Shown here: piece after piece, positions 42,307 to 51,664 of the stretch | How positions within the stretch are numbered: position 1 is the first letter of the stretch | How the letters are laid out: every line of letters begins with the position of its first letter | Source: Subtercola sp. | GTDB taxonomy: Bacteria; Actinomycetota; Actinomycetes; Actinomycetales; Microbacteriaceae | Length of the DNA stretch: 51,664 nucleotides | Assembly (NCBI GenBank): GCA_025463765.1 | Contig: JAODBC010000028.1 | Coordinates: 1 to 51,664 of the forward strand | Reading direction: 5' to 3' | Translations under genes and position numbers: made by a program | Notes under the pieces: generated by a model | Told to the model about the DNA's origin: nothing | The model's input: the letters and a program-made list of their open reading frames with translations, nothing else | Databases searched by the model: none

Positions 42307-43359
42307 CTAGGGGCGGGGCTTGAGGCGCACCGTGGGAAGAGTCGGGGCGGGTAAGGGGCCACCCTCGAAGAAGTGCTCGGTGCCGGGCAGGGTGGGCACG
42401 AACAAGTTCTCCAGACCCTCGGGCGCCAGGGTGCCGGGCTCGCCGAGCGCCTCCGCCTGCCAGGCCGCGCGATAGGCGACGACTTCGTCGTGGGTGCGGC
42501 CCACGAAGTTCCACCACATCAGAATCTTCTCGCCGAGCGGTTCGCCGCCGATGAGCAGCAGCCGCACAGGCTCGTCACCGGCGCTCAGGGCGATGGTCGG
42601 GCATCCGGGTGCCAGATAGGCGAGCTCGTGCTGCTCGACGACGCGGTTCAGGATGCTCACCCGGCCAGAATCGACCAGAACCCCGTGCTCGTGCGTGGCC
42701 GACACCTCGAGCTCGACCGTGCCGCCGGCGGGCAGGTCGATCTGCGCCGCGACGAGCTCGGTCAGCATCAGCGCCTCGGCCTCGACGCCCGCCAGCCGAC
42801 CCATGAATACCTGCATGCGCGCGTCACCCACGGCCACCTTCTGCGACACGTGGCTCTCGAACGACGGCAGCCGGTGCCGCTCGGCCTCGGGCAGCGCGAC
42901 CCAGAGCTGGGCGCCGTGCAGCATGGTCGTTTCTGGCGTCGACACCTCGGAGTGGCTGATTCCACGCCCCGCCGTCATGAGGTTGAGCTCGCCCGGCCGA
43001 ACGATGGCGTGGCTGCCCACACTGTCGCGATGCTCGATCTCGCCTTCGAACAGCCACGACACGGTCTGCAGCCCGGTGTGCGGATGCGGCGGCACCCGCA
43101 TTCCGCCGGTCGCCTCGACCGCTTCGGGGCCGTAGTGGTCGAGAAAGCACCACGCTCCGATGAGGCTGCGCTGCTTGCTCGGAAGCGTTCGCCGCACGGT
43201 CATCGCGCGGGGGCCCCCGAGGGGAACTTCGCGCGGTTCGAGCACCTGAACAGCCGGAGTGAGTGAGACATCGCCGTCGGCCAGCAGTGTCGCACTTCCG
43301 ACTGGCAACCCGTTAGAGCATTCCGTCACTTCGGCAGGGTCGCGTTCGAGGTTGCTCAT
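42307..43359 (-). CDS. Pirin family protein
   Basis: A 350-aa bicupin. The N-terminal cupin has the metal ligands in PPHPHTGLQTVSWL (two His), H-R-D-S-V-G-S-H (His) and GRGISHSE (Glu). The C-terminal cupin lacks a clear metal site. Bacterial pirins include quercetin dioxygenases and redox-responsive metabolic regulators; this longer form is common in Actinobacteria. ATG 43359 gives a 35-residue leader before the conserved part. It is in the same orientation as the surface-protein cluster but is separated from it by a terminator. Confidence 0.9.
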   Translation of the reverse strand: MSNLERDPAEVTECSNGLPVGSATLLADGDVSLTPAVQVLEPREVPLGGPRAMTVRRTLPSKQRSLIGAWCFLDHYGPEAVEATGGMRVPPHPHTGLQTVSWLFEGEIEHRDSVGSHAIVRPGELNLMTAGRGISHSEVSTPETTMLHGAQLWVALPEAERHRLPSFESHVSQKVAVGDARMQVFMGRLAGVEAEALMLTELVAAQIDLPAGGTVELEVSATHEHGVLVDSGRVSILNRVVEQHELAYLAPGCPTIALSAGDEPVRLLLIGGEPLGEKILMWWNFVGRTHDEVVAYRAAWQAEALGEPGTLAPEGLENLFVPTLPGTEHFFEGGPLPAPTLPTVRLKPRP

Positions 43360-43374
43360 GCCTCAATCGTAGAA

Positions 43375-43405
43375 GCCCCGCGCGGCAGATGTGCCGGCGC
43401 GGGGC
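43375..43405 (-). terminator. Terminator after the surface-protein cluster
   Basis: GCCCCGCGC-GGCA (43375-43387) pairs with TGCC-GCGCGGGGC (43392-43405), with one bulged G and a GATG loop. On the minus strand it is followed by TTCTACG. It separates the cluster from the pirin gene. Confidence 0.75.
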
Positions 43406-43435
43406 CTCTAGGTGATTCAGTTGACGCGGAATGCG

Positions 43436-44446
43436 TCAGCTGCGGTTGCCGGATGCCCGGCGACGGTGTCGCGCGATGACCAGCCCGATCGCTCCGGCGC
43501 CGAACAGGGTCAGCGCGCCGATGCCTGCCGGAACCAGGTCGTTCTGCCCGGTGTTGGCGAGGGTCGAGCTTGCGCTCGTGGTGACGACCGTGGTCGCGGC
43601 GGGAGTGGAGGGCGCAGGCGTCGGAGTCGGTGTGGCGACGTCGAGCGGGTCGATCAGAAACAGTCGCCCGAACAGGTCGAAGGAGGCTGCCACATGACCG
43701 CCGGAGGTGTAGGCGCCAGGAACCGTGAACGAGTAGGAGAATCCGCCGCTCATCAGCCGGATCGTCGAGCTGCCCAATACGGTCGCGTCACTGTAGACAA
43801 CGTTGCCTACCGTGACCGAGTCCATGGGGTATCCGACGCCGGTCGGTGTGACGTCGCTGAACTGCAGCGTCACATCAGAGCCCGGCTGCCACGTGGCAGG
43901 CGACATCGTTGCTGTGGCCAGCGGGGTGAGCGCCTCTGCATCTGCGCCGGTCGGAGGGATGATGGGCTGCGGCACAGAACCGGTGAGGGTGTACAGCGGG
44001 CCGTACTGGGTCTCACTGTAGGTGTAGTCGACCGTCTGCGCGCGCCAGATGCCGATGTCATACCGGAAGGTCGAGCTCACAGGCCCGGCGAGCTGCTCGG
44101 AAGGACCGCTGAGCGAAGTGAGTTCGAGGTCGGCCCAGCCCGCGTAGTTGGTGAGCGTCACGAATCCATCGGAACCGATGTCGCCGCTCACCACGCTGAA
44201 AGTGCCGGGAGCAGTCGGGTCGGCAGCGGTCGACGTCACGGTGAACCCCGCGAGGTTCGTACCGAAGTCGATGTGCACCGTTCCGGTGTCTTGCGGGTGG
44301 GAGTCGATGCTCGTCGACGCTGCCGTCAGGGTCGCCGGCGCGGCGGATGCCGTCTCTGCGCCGAAGCCGAGAGCTGCGAGAGAGAGGGTCACTGCACCGG
44401 CGAAGGCAACGGCGACTCGTATTCGGGAGCGGGCTGGAGGGGTCAT
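43436..44446 (-). CDS. LAxTG-anchored surface protein, paralogue A
   Basis: A 336-aa secreted protein. The signal peptide (RIRVAVAFAGAVTLSLAALG, A-x-A site near ETASAA) is followed by a beta-rich module beginning SHPQDTGTVHIDF. A second module then ends FTVPGAYTSGGHVAASFDLFGRL. A Pro/Thr-rich stalk precedes the sorting signal LANTGQND, a hydrophobic segment and a basic tail (ARHRRRASG). LAxTG is the class E sortase motif of high-GC Gram-positives; no sortase is in the window. It overlaps the upstream paralogue by ATGA, so they are co-translated. Confidence 0.85.
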   Translation of the reverse strand: MTPPARSRIRVAVAFAGAVTLSLAALGFGAETASAAPATLTAASTSIDSHPQDTGTVHIDFGTNLAGFTVTSTAADPTAPGTFSVVSGDIGSDGFVTLTNYAGWADLELTSLSGPSEQLAGPVSSTFRYDIGIWRAQTVDYTYSETQYGPLYTLTGSVPQPIIPPTGADAEALTPLATATMSPATWQPGSDVTLQFSDVTPTGVGYPMDSVTVGNVVYSDATVLGSSTIRLMSGGFSYSFTVPGAYTSGGHVAASFDLFGRLFLIDPLDVATPTPTPAPSTPAATTVVTTSASSTLANTGQNDLVPAGIGALTLFGAGAIGLVIARHRRRASGNRS

Positions 44447-45408
44447 GCGCGGGCCGCCTTTCGTGCGACGAAGGTTACGGTGGCGCCGAGTGCGAGCAGC
44501 GCGAAGACGGCAATGCCGAGCGGCAGCACGTCGTTCTGGCCGGTGTTCGCCAGAGCCGCGGAGGCGGGTACTGCCGTGGCCGTGGTCGTGGTGACTGGGG
44601 CGGTCGTTGCGGGTGCAGCGCCCAACGGCACGATCGAGACGAGGCGGCCGAAGCGGTCGAATGACGCCGCCGTGTGGCCGCCCGACGTATACGCGCCCGG
44701 AACCGTGAACGAGTAGGAACTGGCCACGATGTCAGTGCTGCCCAAAGAGGTCGGTGAGCTGTAGACGTAGTTGAAAACCGTCTCGGCGAACTCGTTGTAA
44801 TCGCCGACCCCGTTGGGAGTCACTCGAGTGAAAGACAGCGTCACGTCTTGTCCGGGAGTCCAGGAGGCCGGGCTGACCGTGGAATTGGTGACGGGGATGA
44901 GGCTGGCAGCCTCGGCCGCGGTCGCGGGGATCAGTGGGGCAGGCGCCGCGCCTTCGAGGGTATAGCTCGACGTCTCTGCGTTGTAGTCGTAGGTGACTGT
45001 CTGCCCGCGATAGATGTCGACCCACGGATTCGTCAGAGGTGCGCCCGGGCCCAGCTGTGCCGATGGTGCGCTGTAGAGCTCGATGCGAACCTCCGCTCGT
45101 CCGGCGAAGTTCGTGATCTGCACAGAACCATCTGAGCCGACGTCGGCAGACTGCAGGGCGGGGTATTCGATGTCTGCCGGGTCTGACACGGTCACATCGA
45201 TCGTGTGTCCGGCGAACTCGACACCGTAGTTGATGCGCACCGTACCGGTGTCCTGCGGGTGGTCGGCGATAGGGGTCAGAATCTGGTTGCCCCACTTGTC
45301 GGTGTCGGCTGAAGCGGATGCCGCACCTGCGGCGAGAGCGGCAGCCGTCAGGCCGACGGCCAAGCCCGAAACGAGCGTGATGCGCAGCGCGCGCGAATAA
45401 AGCGTCAT
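44443..45408 (-). CDS. LAxTG-anchored surface protein, paralogue B
   Basis: A 321-aa protein with the same plan as its neighbour: a signal peptide (ALRITLVSGLAVGLTAAALA), an ADHPQDTGTVRINYG module, a central YRGQTVTYDYNAETSSYTLE region, an FTVPGAYTSGGHTAASFDRFGRL module, a short stalk, LANTGQND, a TM segment and a basic tail. ATG 45408 was chosen because TTG 48761 of the largest paralogue aligns with it (both reach S-R-A-L-R within six residues). A GGGGGA box lies upstream. The longer frame to 45426 is possible. A 20-bp inverted repeat lies 23 bp upstream. Confidence 0.85.
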   Translation of the reverse strand: MTLYSRALRITLVSGLAVGLTAAALAAGAASASADTDKWGNQILTPIADHPQDTGTVRINYGVEFAGHTIDVTVSDPADIEYPALQSADVGSDGSVQITNFAGRAEVRIELYSAPSAQLGPGAPLTNPWVDIYRGQTVTYDYNAETSSYTLEGAAPAPLIPATAAEAASLIPVTNSTVSPASWTPGQDVTLSFTRVTPNGVGDYNEFAETVFNYVYSSPTSLGSTDIVASSYSFTVPGAYTSGGHTAASFDRFGRLVSIVPLGAAPATTAPVTTTTATAVPASAALANTGQNDVLPLGIAVFALLALGATVTFVARKAARA

Positions 45409-45430
45409 TACTTCGTGTTCCCCCACAATC

Positions 45431-45450
45431 TCATAGGCCCATTCCTATGA
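45431..45450. promoter_or_regulatory. Inverted repeat before surface protein B
   Basis: TCATAGG and CCTATGA are perfect 7-bp arms around a 6-bp spacer. They sit in the 48-bp gap between the LCP gene stop and the start of the downstream surface-protein gene. It could be an operator or a small mRNA hairpin. Confidence 0.5.
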
Positions 45451-45456
45451 ATTCGC

Positions 45457-46890
45457 TCAGCTTAGGGGAATTGAGCAGATCGGCGAAAGCGAAGTGTCGG
45501 AACCCGAGCCGTCGGCTGGCGATACCGTCGGAACGGGCGTCGAATCCACCCCCGTTTGGGGTTCAGAAGGTGGTGAAGTGTGCTCTGGGCGGCTCGCCGT
45601 GGCCGGCTCCAGGGCGTCTGTGATGATCGAGTGAACCGTGTCGAGATCGGGCTGCTCGGGTACGACCAACGGCGGGGAGAGGTCGATGCGCGTGAATCCG
45701 AACCGCTGGGCCCCCACCGCCAGACGCGCGAACTCGCTGAGCGAGGCGCTCGGGATGTTCGTGTCGATCAGGCCCGCACCGCTGGACTCGATGGCATCGA
45801 ACTTCGTGAGCAGAACATCCGGAGTCAGCTGTGTGAACAGAGCCTGTTGCAGACAGCCCTGGCGAATCATCCGTTCGGTGTCAGACGAGTCAAGTCGTGA
45901 GCGGGCGAACCAGAGGGCCGTCGCGCCGTCCATGTGCTGCAGCCCCGGTTCGATGGGCGGGCCGAGAACAACGAGTCCGCCCACGCCGTTGTTGGGCACA
46001 CCCGTTCGCGGAACGGCCTTGTTCACCTGCACGGTGACGCCGCCGATGGCGTCGATCAGGTCGACGAAGCCCTGCATCTTGATGATGACGTAGCCGCCGA
46101 TGGTGAGGCCGGTGTACCCCGTGACGGCGTCGATGAGAGCGTCGACGCCGGGCGTCGAGGAGCCAGGGTAGAGCTGCGGATGCTCGACCCCGTATTCGTA
46201 CGCGTGATTCAGCGAGCATCCACTCTCGCAATAGTTGCCTTCGGGAAATGCCGTGGCGAGAGCGGAGCCGGGCGCGAAAGGAAAGTTCTGCGTGTTTCGG
46301 GCGACTCCTATGATGACGGTCTGGCCGGTTATCGCGTCGACGCTCGCCACGGCGATGCTGTCGGGACTCACGATGCTGCGGTCGGGGGCGACATCGGTGC
46401 CGGCCAGCAGGATGTTGTACCGTCCGTTCACGGGAACGAGCCCGGCACCGCCGGCGAAGATCGTGTCGATAGTGGTGCGCTGGGTGGTCGCGAGCCCGGC
46501 GGCCGTGAGCAGAGAGCCGCTGAGGGCTGCCACGAGCACCACGGTCAGAGCAGTGAGCGCGGCTCGCTGTGCGCCGGGCTCGCGGCGAGGCTCGCGGGCG
46601 GGTTCCCGAAGAAGATCGAAGGAGCAGAAGACGATCAGCATCGCCCACGAGATGAGCGCGATCGCTGCGACGAGGAGGGCACCCGAACTCAGCAGCAGTG
46701 CGGCCGCGTTCGACGGGTCGGAGGCAACCCAGAGTGCTGCTACCGCGCCTGCGCCGATGACAACGACGCTCAGAGCGGTGAGCGCGAGACCGACTCGGCG
46801 ACGCCCCAGCAGCAGGTGACCGCTGCCGGGCACCACGACGGCTGCGACAACCGCGACGGCGCGGCGGCCGAAGGTCGGCGGTGCGGTCAT
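45457..46890 (-). CDS. LytR-CpsA-Psr (LCP) family cell-wall glycopolymer ligase-like protein
   Basis: A 477-aa protein. About four hydrophobic N-terminal segments (residues 10-130, including VPGSGHLLLGRRRVGLALTA) precede an extracytoplasmic LCP domain at about 150-390. Markers are NILLAGTDVAPDRS with S-P-D-S-I, MQGFVDLIDAIGGVTVQVN, HMDGATALWFARSRLDSSDT and then E-R-M-I-R-Q. LCP enzymes attach glycopolymers such as teichoic-acid-like chains or arabinogalactan to peptidoglycan. The multi-TM N-terminus is unusual, as most LCP proteins have one. The tail is Ser/Pro/Thr-rich. It lies between two LAxTG protein genes, in the same orientation. Confidence 0.88.
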   Translation of the reverse strand: MTAPPTFGRRAVAVVAAVVVPGSGHLLLGRRRVGLALTALSVVVIGAGAVAALWVASDPSNAAALLLSSGALLVAAIALISWAMLIVFCSFDLLREPAREPRREPGAQRAALTALTVVLVAALSGSLLTAAGLATTQRTTIDTIFAGGAGLVPVNGRYNILLAGTDVAPDRSIVSPDSIAVASVDAITGQTVIIGVARNTQNFPFAPGSALATAFPEGNYCESGCSLNHAYEYGVEHPQLYPGSSTPGVDALIDAVTGYTGLTIGGYVIIKMQGFVDLIDAIGGVTVQVNKAVPRTGVPNNGVGGLVVLGPPIEPGLQHMDGATALWFARSRLDSSDTERMIRQGCLQQALFTQLTPDVLLTKFDAIESSGAGLIDTNIPSASLSEFARLAVGAQRFGFTRIDLSPPLVVPEQPDLDTVHSIITDALEPATASRPEHTSPPSEPQTGVDSTPVPTVSPADGSGSDTSLSPICSIPLS

Positions 46891-46988
46891 GCGGTGCTCC
46901 GGTACTGTGAGGATTCGTGCGGGCTCATCGTAGAAAGCCGCCAGTCAGGTCTCAGCCTTCTGCGACGAGGTCGGCCGCAGTTCGCGGT

Positions 46989-48761
46989 CTAGTCGCGGGA
47001 TGCCCGGCGCCGCCCTGAGACGATCAGCAGGAGTGCCCCGCCGCAGAAAAGTACGAGCGTTGCGATCCCTGCTGGAACTACGTCAGTCTGGCCCGTGTTG
47101 GCTAGCGCCGCAACTGTGGTTGCCGCCGGGGTGGAGGCCGACGAGGCGCTGGCCGGTGTCCCTCCCGTGCCTGGCGTCGTTATCGGAGTGATCGGCCCAG
47201 CGGGCGTCGTGCTCGGCGGTATCGAGGTCGAGGTCGCTCCATTGAGCCGGTCGAGCGCGACGAGACGCCCGAACTGATCGAATGACGCAGCGATGTGGCC
47301 GCCCGAGGTGAATGCGCCCGGAATGGTGAACGAATACGCGAATCCGCCGCCCTCGGGCAGATTCATGAGAGCCATGGTTGAGCTGCCGAGCGACGTCGGG
47401 TCGCTGTATACGTAGTTGTGAACGGTCAGCGAATCGTTCGGCACGATCGACGTCGGTGTCACGTTGGCGAAGTCGAGCGTGAGGTCTGAGCCGGCCTGCC
47501 ATGACGTCGGCGACACGGTCGATGTGGCGACAGGCGTCAGTGCTTCGGCCTCGGCCGCGGTGGTGGGGATGACCGGCGCGGGTGCCACGCCGCCGTTTAT
47601 CCCGAACGGGTCGTCGCTGGTGTTCGAAACGCTCGGGTAGCCGTAGACGACGGTCTGCGCGCGGTAGAAGTTCACATCAGATCTGAACGTCGCGGGGTTC
47701 TGGTTGTCATCGCCACTACCGCCGCCGACGTCGACCCTGGAATAGCCCGCGAAGTTTGTCAGGGCCACGAGGCCACCATGTCCCACAGTTGCACTGACAA
47801 CGCTCGACGTGCCAGGCGCGGTCGGGTCGGCGACAGTCGACGTGAAGACGGTGCCGAACATGACATTGCTGACCTGGATGATCACGGTGCCGGTATCCAG
47901 CGGATGCGCAGCCGCGCTCGAACCGGCCGGAGCGGCGACCGGTGTCGGGTCGCCGACCGTCGTGATCGCGAGCAGCCGCCCGTAAGGGTCGAACGACGCT
48001 ACGCGGTGGATGCCGTAGGAATACAGGGCGGGTACGATCACGTGCAGCGTTCCGCGGCGAATGATTACAGAACCAATGGGGTCAGCTATGCCGGGGCGCT
48101 GCGTCAGAGGGCCGTAGGCGTAGCTCACAGCGTTGGACGAGAAGTTCGGGTCACCGGTGCCGTTGAGGCTGAGCACGCTGTACGTGAGGGTACCCGAATT
48201 GCCGGCCTCGAGACCCTGGGTTGTCTCGACGGAGTGCGTTGTAGGAATCTCGTTCACGATGTCTGTAGCCGAAGGTGGCGTGGGGAGGCCGCCCGCACTG
48301 CCGGTGAACGTGTCGGTGTCAGGCGAGTACGAGTAGGAGCCGGTCTCGCCACGATAGATCGAGGCGGCCTGGCGGTGGGTGACAGTGCCAGAGAGCGGAG
48401 CACCGCCCAATTCGTGCACCTGACCATCCGCCGCCTTGATGTACACGGCGGCGGGTCCGGCGAAGTCGCGGATGCTCACCGAGCCGTCGGCGCCGATGAC
48501 GCCCGTCACGGTCGAAACGGCGGTCGAGTCAGCGGGATCCGGTGTGGCAACAGCCGCAGTGAGCCCGGCCTGCGACGTCTCGAACTTCAGCACGATGACT
48601 CCGGTGTCGACCTCATGGCCGGCGATCGGTGTGACCGGGCTGCTCGACGGAAAGCCGGTGTTGGCCGAGGCCGATTCTGCAAGGCCGAGACCTAGTGCGG
48701 TCATGCCGAGCGTGAGCGTCGCGGCAAGAACAAGGCGCAGCGCGCGCGAACGTGTATTCAA
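46989..48761 (-). CDS. LAxTG-anchored surface protein, paralogue C (duplicated modules)
   Basis: A 590-aa protein. After the signal peptide (ALRLVLAATLTLGMTALGLG), the two-module block of the smaller paralogues occurs twice. Copy one runs from AGHEVDTGVIVLKFETSQAG to VIVPALYSYGIHRVASFDPYGRL, and copy two from AHPLDTGTVIIQVSNV to FTIPGAFTSGGHIAASFDQFGRL. Copy one is more diverged. A Thr/Pro/Ser stalk precedes LANTGQTD, a TM helix and SGRRRASRD. The start is TTG 48761, preceded by GGGGGA at 7-8 nt; the other surface gene (45408) has the same GGGGGAA-CAC leader. Probably the first gene of the cluster. Confidence 0.85.
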   Translation of the reverse strand: MNTRSRALRLVLAATLTLGMTALGLGLAESASANTGFPSSSPVTPIAGHEVDTGVIVLKFETSQAGLTAAVATPDPADSTAVSTVTGVIGADGSVSIRDFAGPAAVYIKAADGQVHELGGAPLSGTVTHRQAASIYRGETGSYSYSPDTDTFTGSAGGLPTPPSATDIVNEIPTTHSVETTQGLEAGNSGTLTYSVLSLNGTGDPNFSSNAVSYAYGPLTQRPGIADPIGSVIIRRGTLHVIVPALYSYGIHRVASFDPYGRLLAITTVGDPTPVAAPAGSSAAAHPLDTGTVIIQVSNVMFGTVFTSTVADPTAPGTSSVVSATVGHGGLVALTNFAGYSRVDVGGGSGDDNQNPATFRSDVNFYRAQTVVYGYPSVSNTSDDPFGINGGVAPAPVIPTTAAEAEALTPVATSTVSPTSWQAGSDLTLDFANVTPTSIVPNDSLTVHNYVYSDPTSLGSSTMALMNLPEGGGFAYSFTIPGAFTSGGHIAASFDQFGRLVALDRLNGATSTSIPPSTTPAGPITPITTPGTGGTPASASSASTPAATTVAALANTGQTDVVPAGIATLVLFCGGALLLIVSGRRRASRD

Positions 48762-48871
48762 CTGTGATTCCCCCGGTCATTCGCATTCGACAACGAATCG
48801 GGCAAGCTTAGAACGCGCATTCGCCCGAACAGAAATCGTGATGTCGCGCGGCTCGGGTACTGTGAGGAACC

Positions 48872-49285
48872 GTGCAGAGTCATGACGCAATCGTTCTCGC
48901 CCGCCAGGTCGTCGAGGCCGCCGGGGGTGCATCCAACCCGGGGCAGACCACCGGCCAGGTCATCGCTCTGGTGCTCGGGCTGCTCACCATCGTGGGCATG
49001 TGGGTCACGTTTCAGAAGGCGGGCCGCCACGGCTGGGCTGCGATCATCCCGGTCTACAACCTGTACACGCTGATCAAGATCACCGGGCGGTCGGGCTGGT
49101 GGCTGCTGCTGTTCATCATTCCGCTGGTGAATATCGTGATGTACATCGTGGTGGTGCTCGACGTCGCCGCGTCGTTCGGCAAGGGCGTGCTGTTCGGCGT
49201 GTTCGGGCTGTGGCTGTTTCCGTTCGTGGGCTTTCCGGTGCTCGGCTTCGGCTCGGCCAGGTATGAGGGCACGCCACTCTTCTGA
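48872..49285 (+). CDS. DUF5684-type small membrane protein
   Basis: A 137-aa protein with three to four TM segments: GQVIALVLGLLTIVGMWVTF, AAIIPVYNLYTLIKITG with the conserved K-A-G-R-H-G-W-A-A-I-I-P-V-Y-N loop, WWLLLFIIPLVNIVMYIVVV and VLFGVFGLWLFPFVGFPVLG. This matches DUF5684, often placed beside signal peptidase or surface-protein genes. The start is GTG 48872. It is divergent from the surface cluster across 110 bp. The function is unknown. Confidence 0.85.
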   Translation: MQSHDAIVLARQVVEAAGGASNPGQTTGQVIALVLGLLTIVGMWVTFQKAGRHGWAAIIPVYNLYTLIKITGRSGWWLLLFIIPLVNIVMYIVVVLDVAASFGKGVLFGVFGLWLFPFVGFPVLGFGSARYEGTPLF

Positions 49286-49319
49286 GCCGCGCTCGAGCAC
49301 ATCGGCCGCTTCGGCTGGT

Positions 49320-49330
49320 CGCTTCGGGCG
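49320..49330. promoter_or_regulatory. Candidate ClgR box upstream of clpC
   Basis: CGCTTCGGGCG fits the CGC-N5-GCG core known for the actinobacterial Clp regulator ClgR. It lies 125 bp before the clpC start. A single match to a short, GC-rich core is weak evidence. Confidence 0.3.
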
Positions 49331-49454
49331 AGCGGATGATCGGGCATCCGATTTGGCCTGTATGCCGAGGGCGAACAGAGCCCCCTCAGCGCACCGGTGT
49401 CGTTAACCTTTATGTACCGGATACCGCTTCTGCCCCGGTACCGAAGGAGTGCGC

Positions 49455-51664
<2,210 letters not shown>

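Noticed and set aside
43412..44716. A 434-codon plus-strand open frame
   Set aside because: Antisense to two surface-protein genes with clear signal peptides and sorting signals.

Overview
The window is chromosomal DNA from a high-GC Gram-positive bacterium, most likely a Microbacteriaceae-type actinobacterium. The support is the strong G/C third-position bias, frequent GTG starts with GTGA/ATGA stop-start overlaps, a DtxR/IdeR-type iron box, an actinobacterial ppa-tilS-hpt-ftsH-folE-folP-folB-folK-panC-lysS-clpC backbone, and surface proteins with LAxTG-type sorting signals. I see no rRNA, prophage, complete insertion sequence or CRISPR array.

Layout. 1-6.0 kb: a MaoC-type hydratase, a repeat-filled gap, a membrane-anchored antibiotic-biosynthesis-monooxygenase-like protein, a membrane PAS sensor that stops where a kinase would begin, an encapsulated-ferritin-like (EncFtn) protein without an encapsulin, and an SdhA/FrdA-like flavoprotein broken by a one-base frameshift and divergent from a LysR regulator. 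6.0-12.0 kb: a flavin monooxygenase, a complete polar amino-acid ABC importer and a divergent PucR-type regulator. The importer permease gene begins with a 44-nt near-perfect palindrome. 12.0-15.5 kb: an uncharacterised protein with a His-Pro-Glu tail, and an Lrp/AsnC regulator divergent from a short homodimeric 2-oxoacid dehydrogenase E1, with repeated operator-like sites between them. 15.5-19.9 kb: an iron-siderophore ABC operon behind an iron box. 19.9-21.5 kb: a decayed PIN-domain toxin, a DUF429 protein and three tRNA genes (Glu, Asp, Phe).

21.7-40.5 kb is the conserved backbone: ppa and tilS divergent, then hpt, ftsH, the folate genes folE-folP-folB-folK, a DUF3180 protein, two PH-domain membrane proteins, a DUF2520 protein, panC, lysS and two tiny membrane proteins. 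Between hpt and ftsH lies a 4-kb insert of two paralogous 14-TM drug-efflux-type MFS genes around one TetR gene; both MFS genes carry the same promoter/operator sequence. 40.7-49.3 kb is accessory: cardiolipin synthase, pirin, and a minus-strand cluster of three related LAxTG-anchored surface proteins with an LCP-family enzyme, then a DUF5684 protein. clpC starts at 49,455 and runs off the window. In mycobacteria lysS is followed by lsr2 and then clpC; here no lsr2 is seen and the surface-protein cluster occupies that position.

Two themes recur. Short tandem repeats sit at 3' ends of genes and inside coding regions (TilS, PucR, permease, PH protein, sensor), and long, nearly perfect hairpins mark many gene boundaries. 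The best candidates for something undescribed are the LAxTG/LCP surface cluster, the orphan EncFtn, the palindrome inside the amino-acid permease gene, and the duplicated MFS/TetR operator unit.
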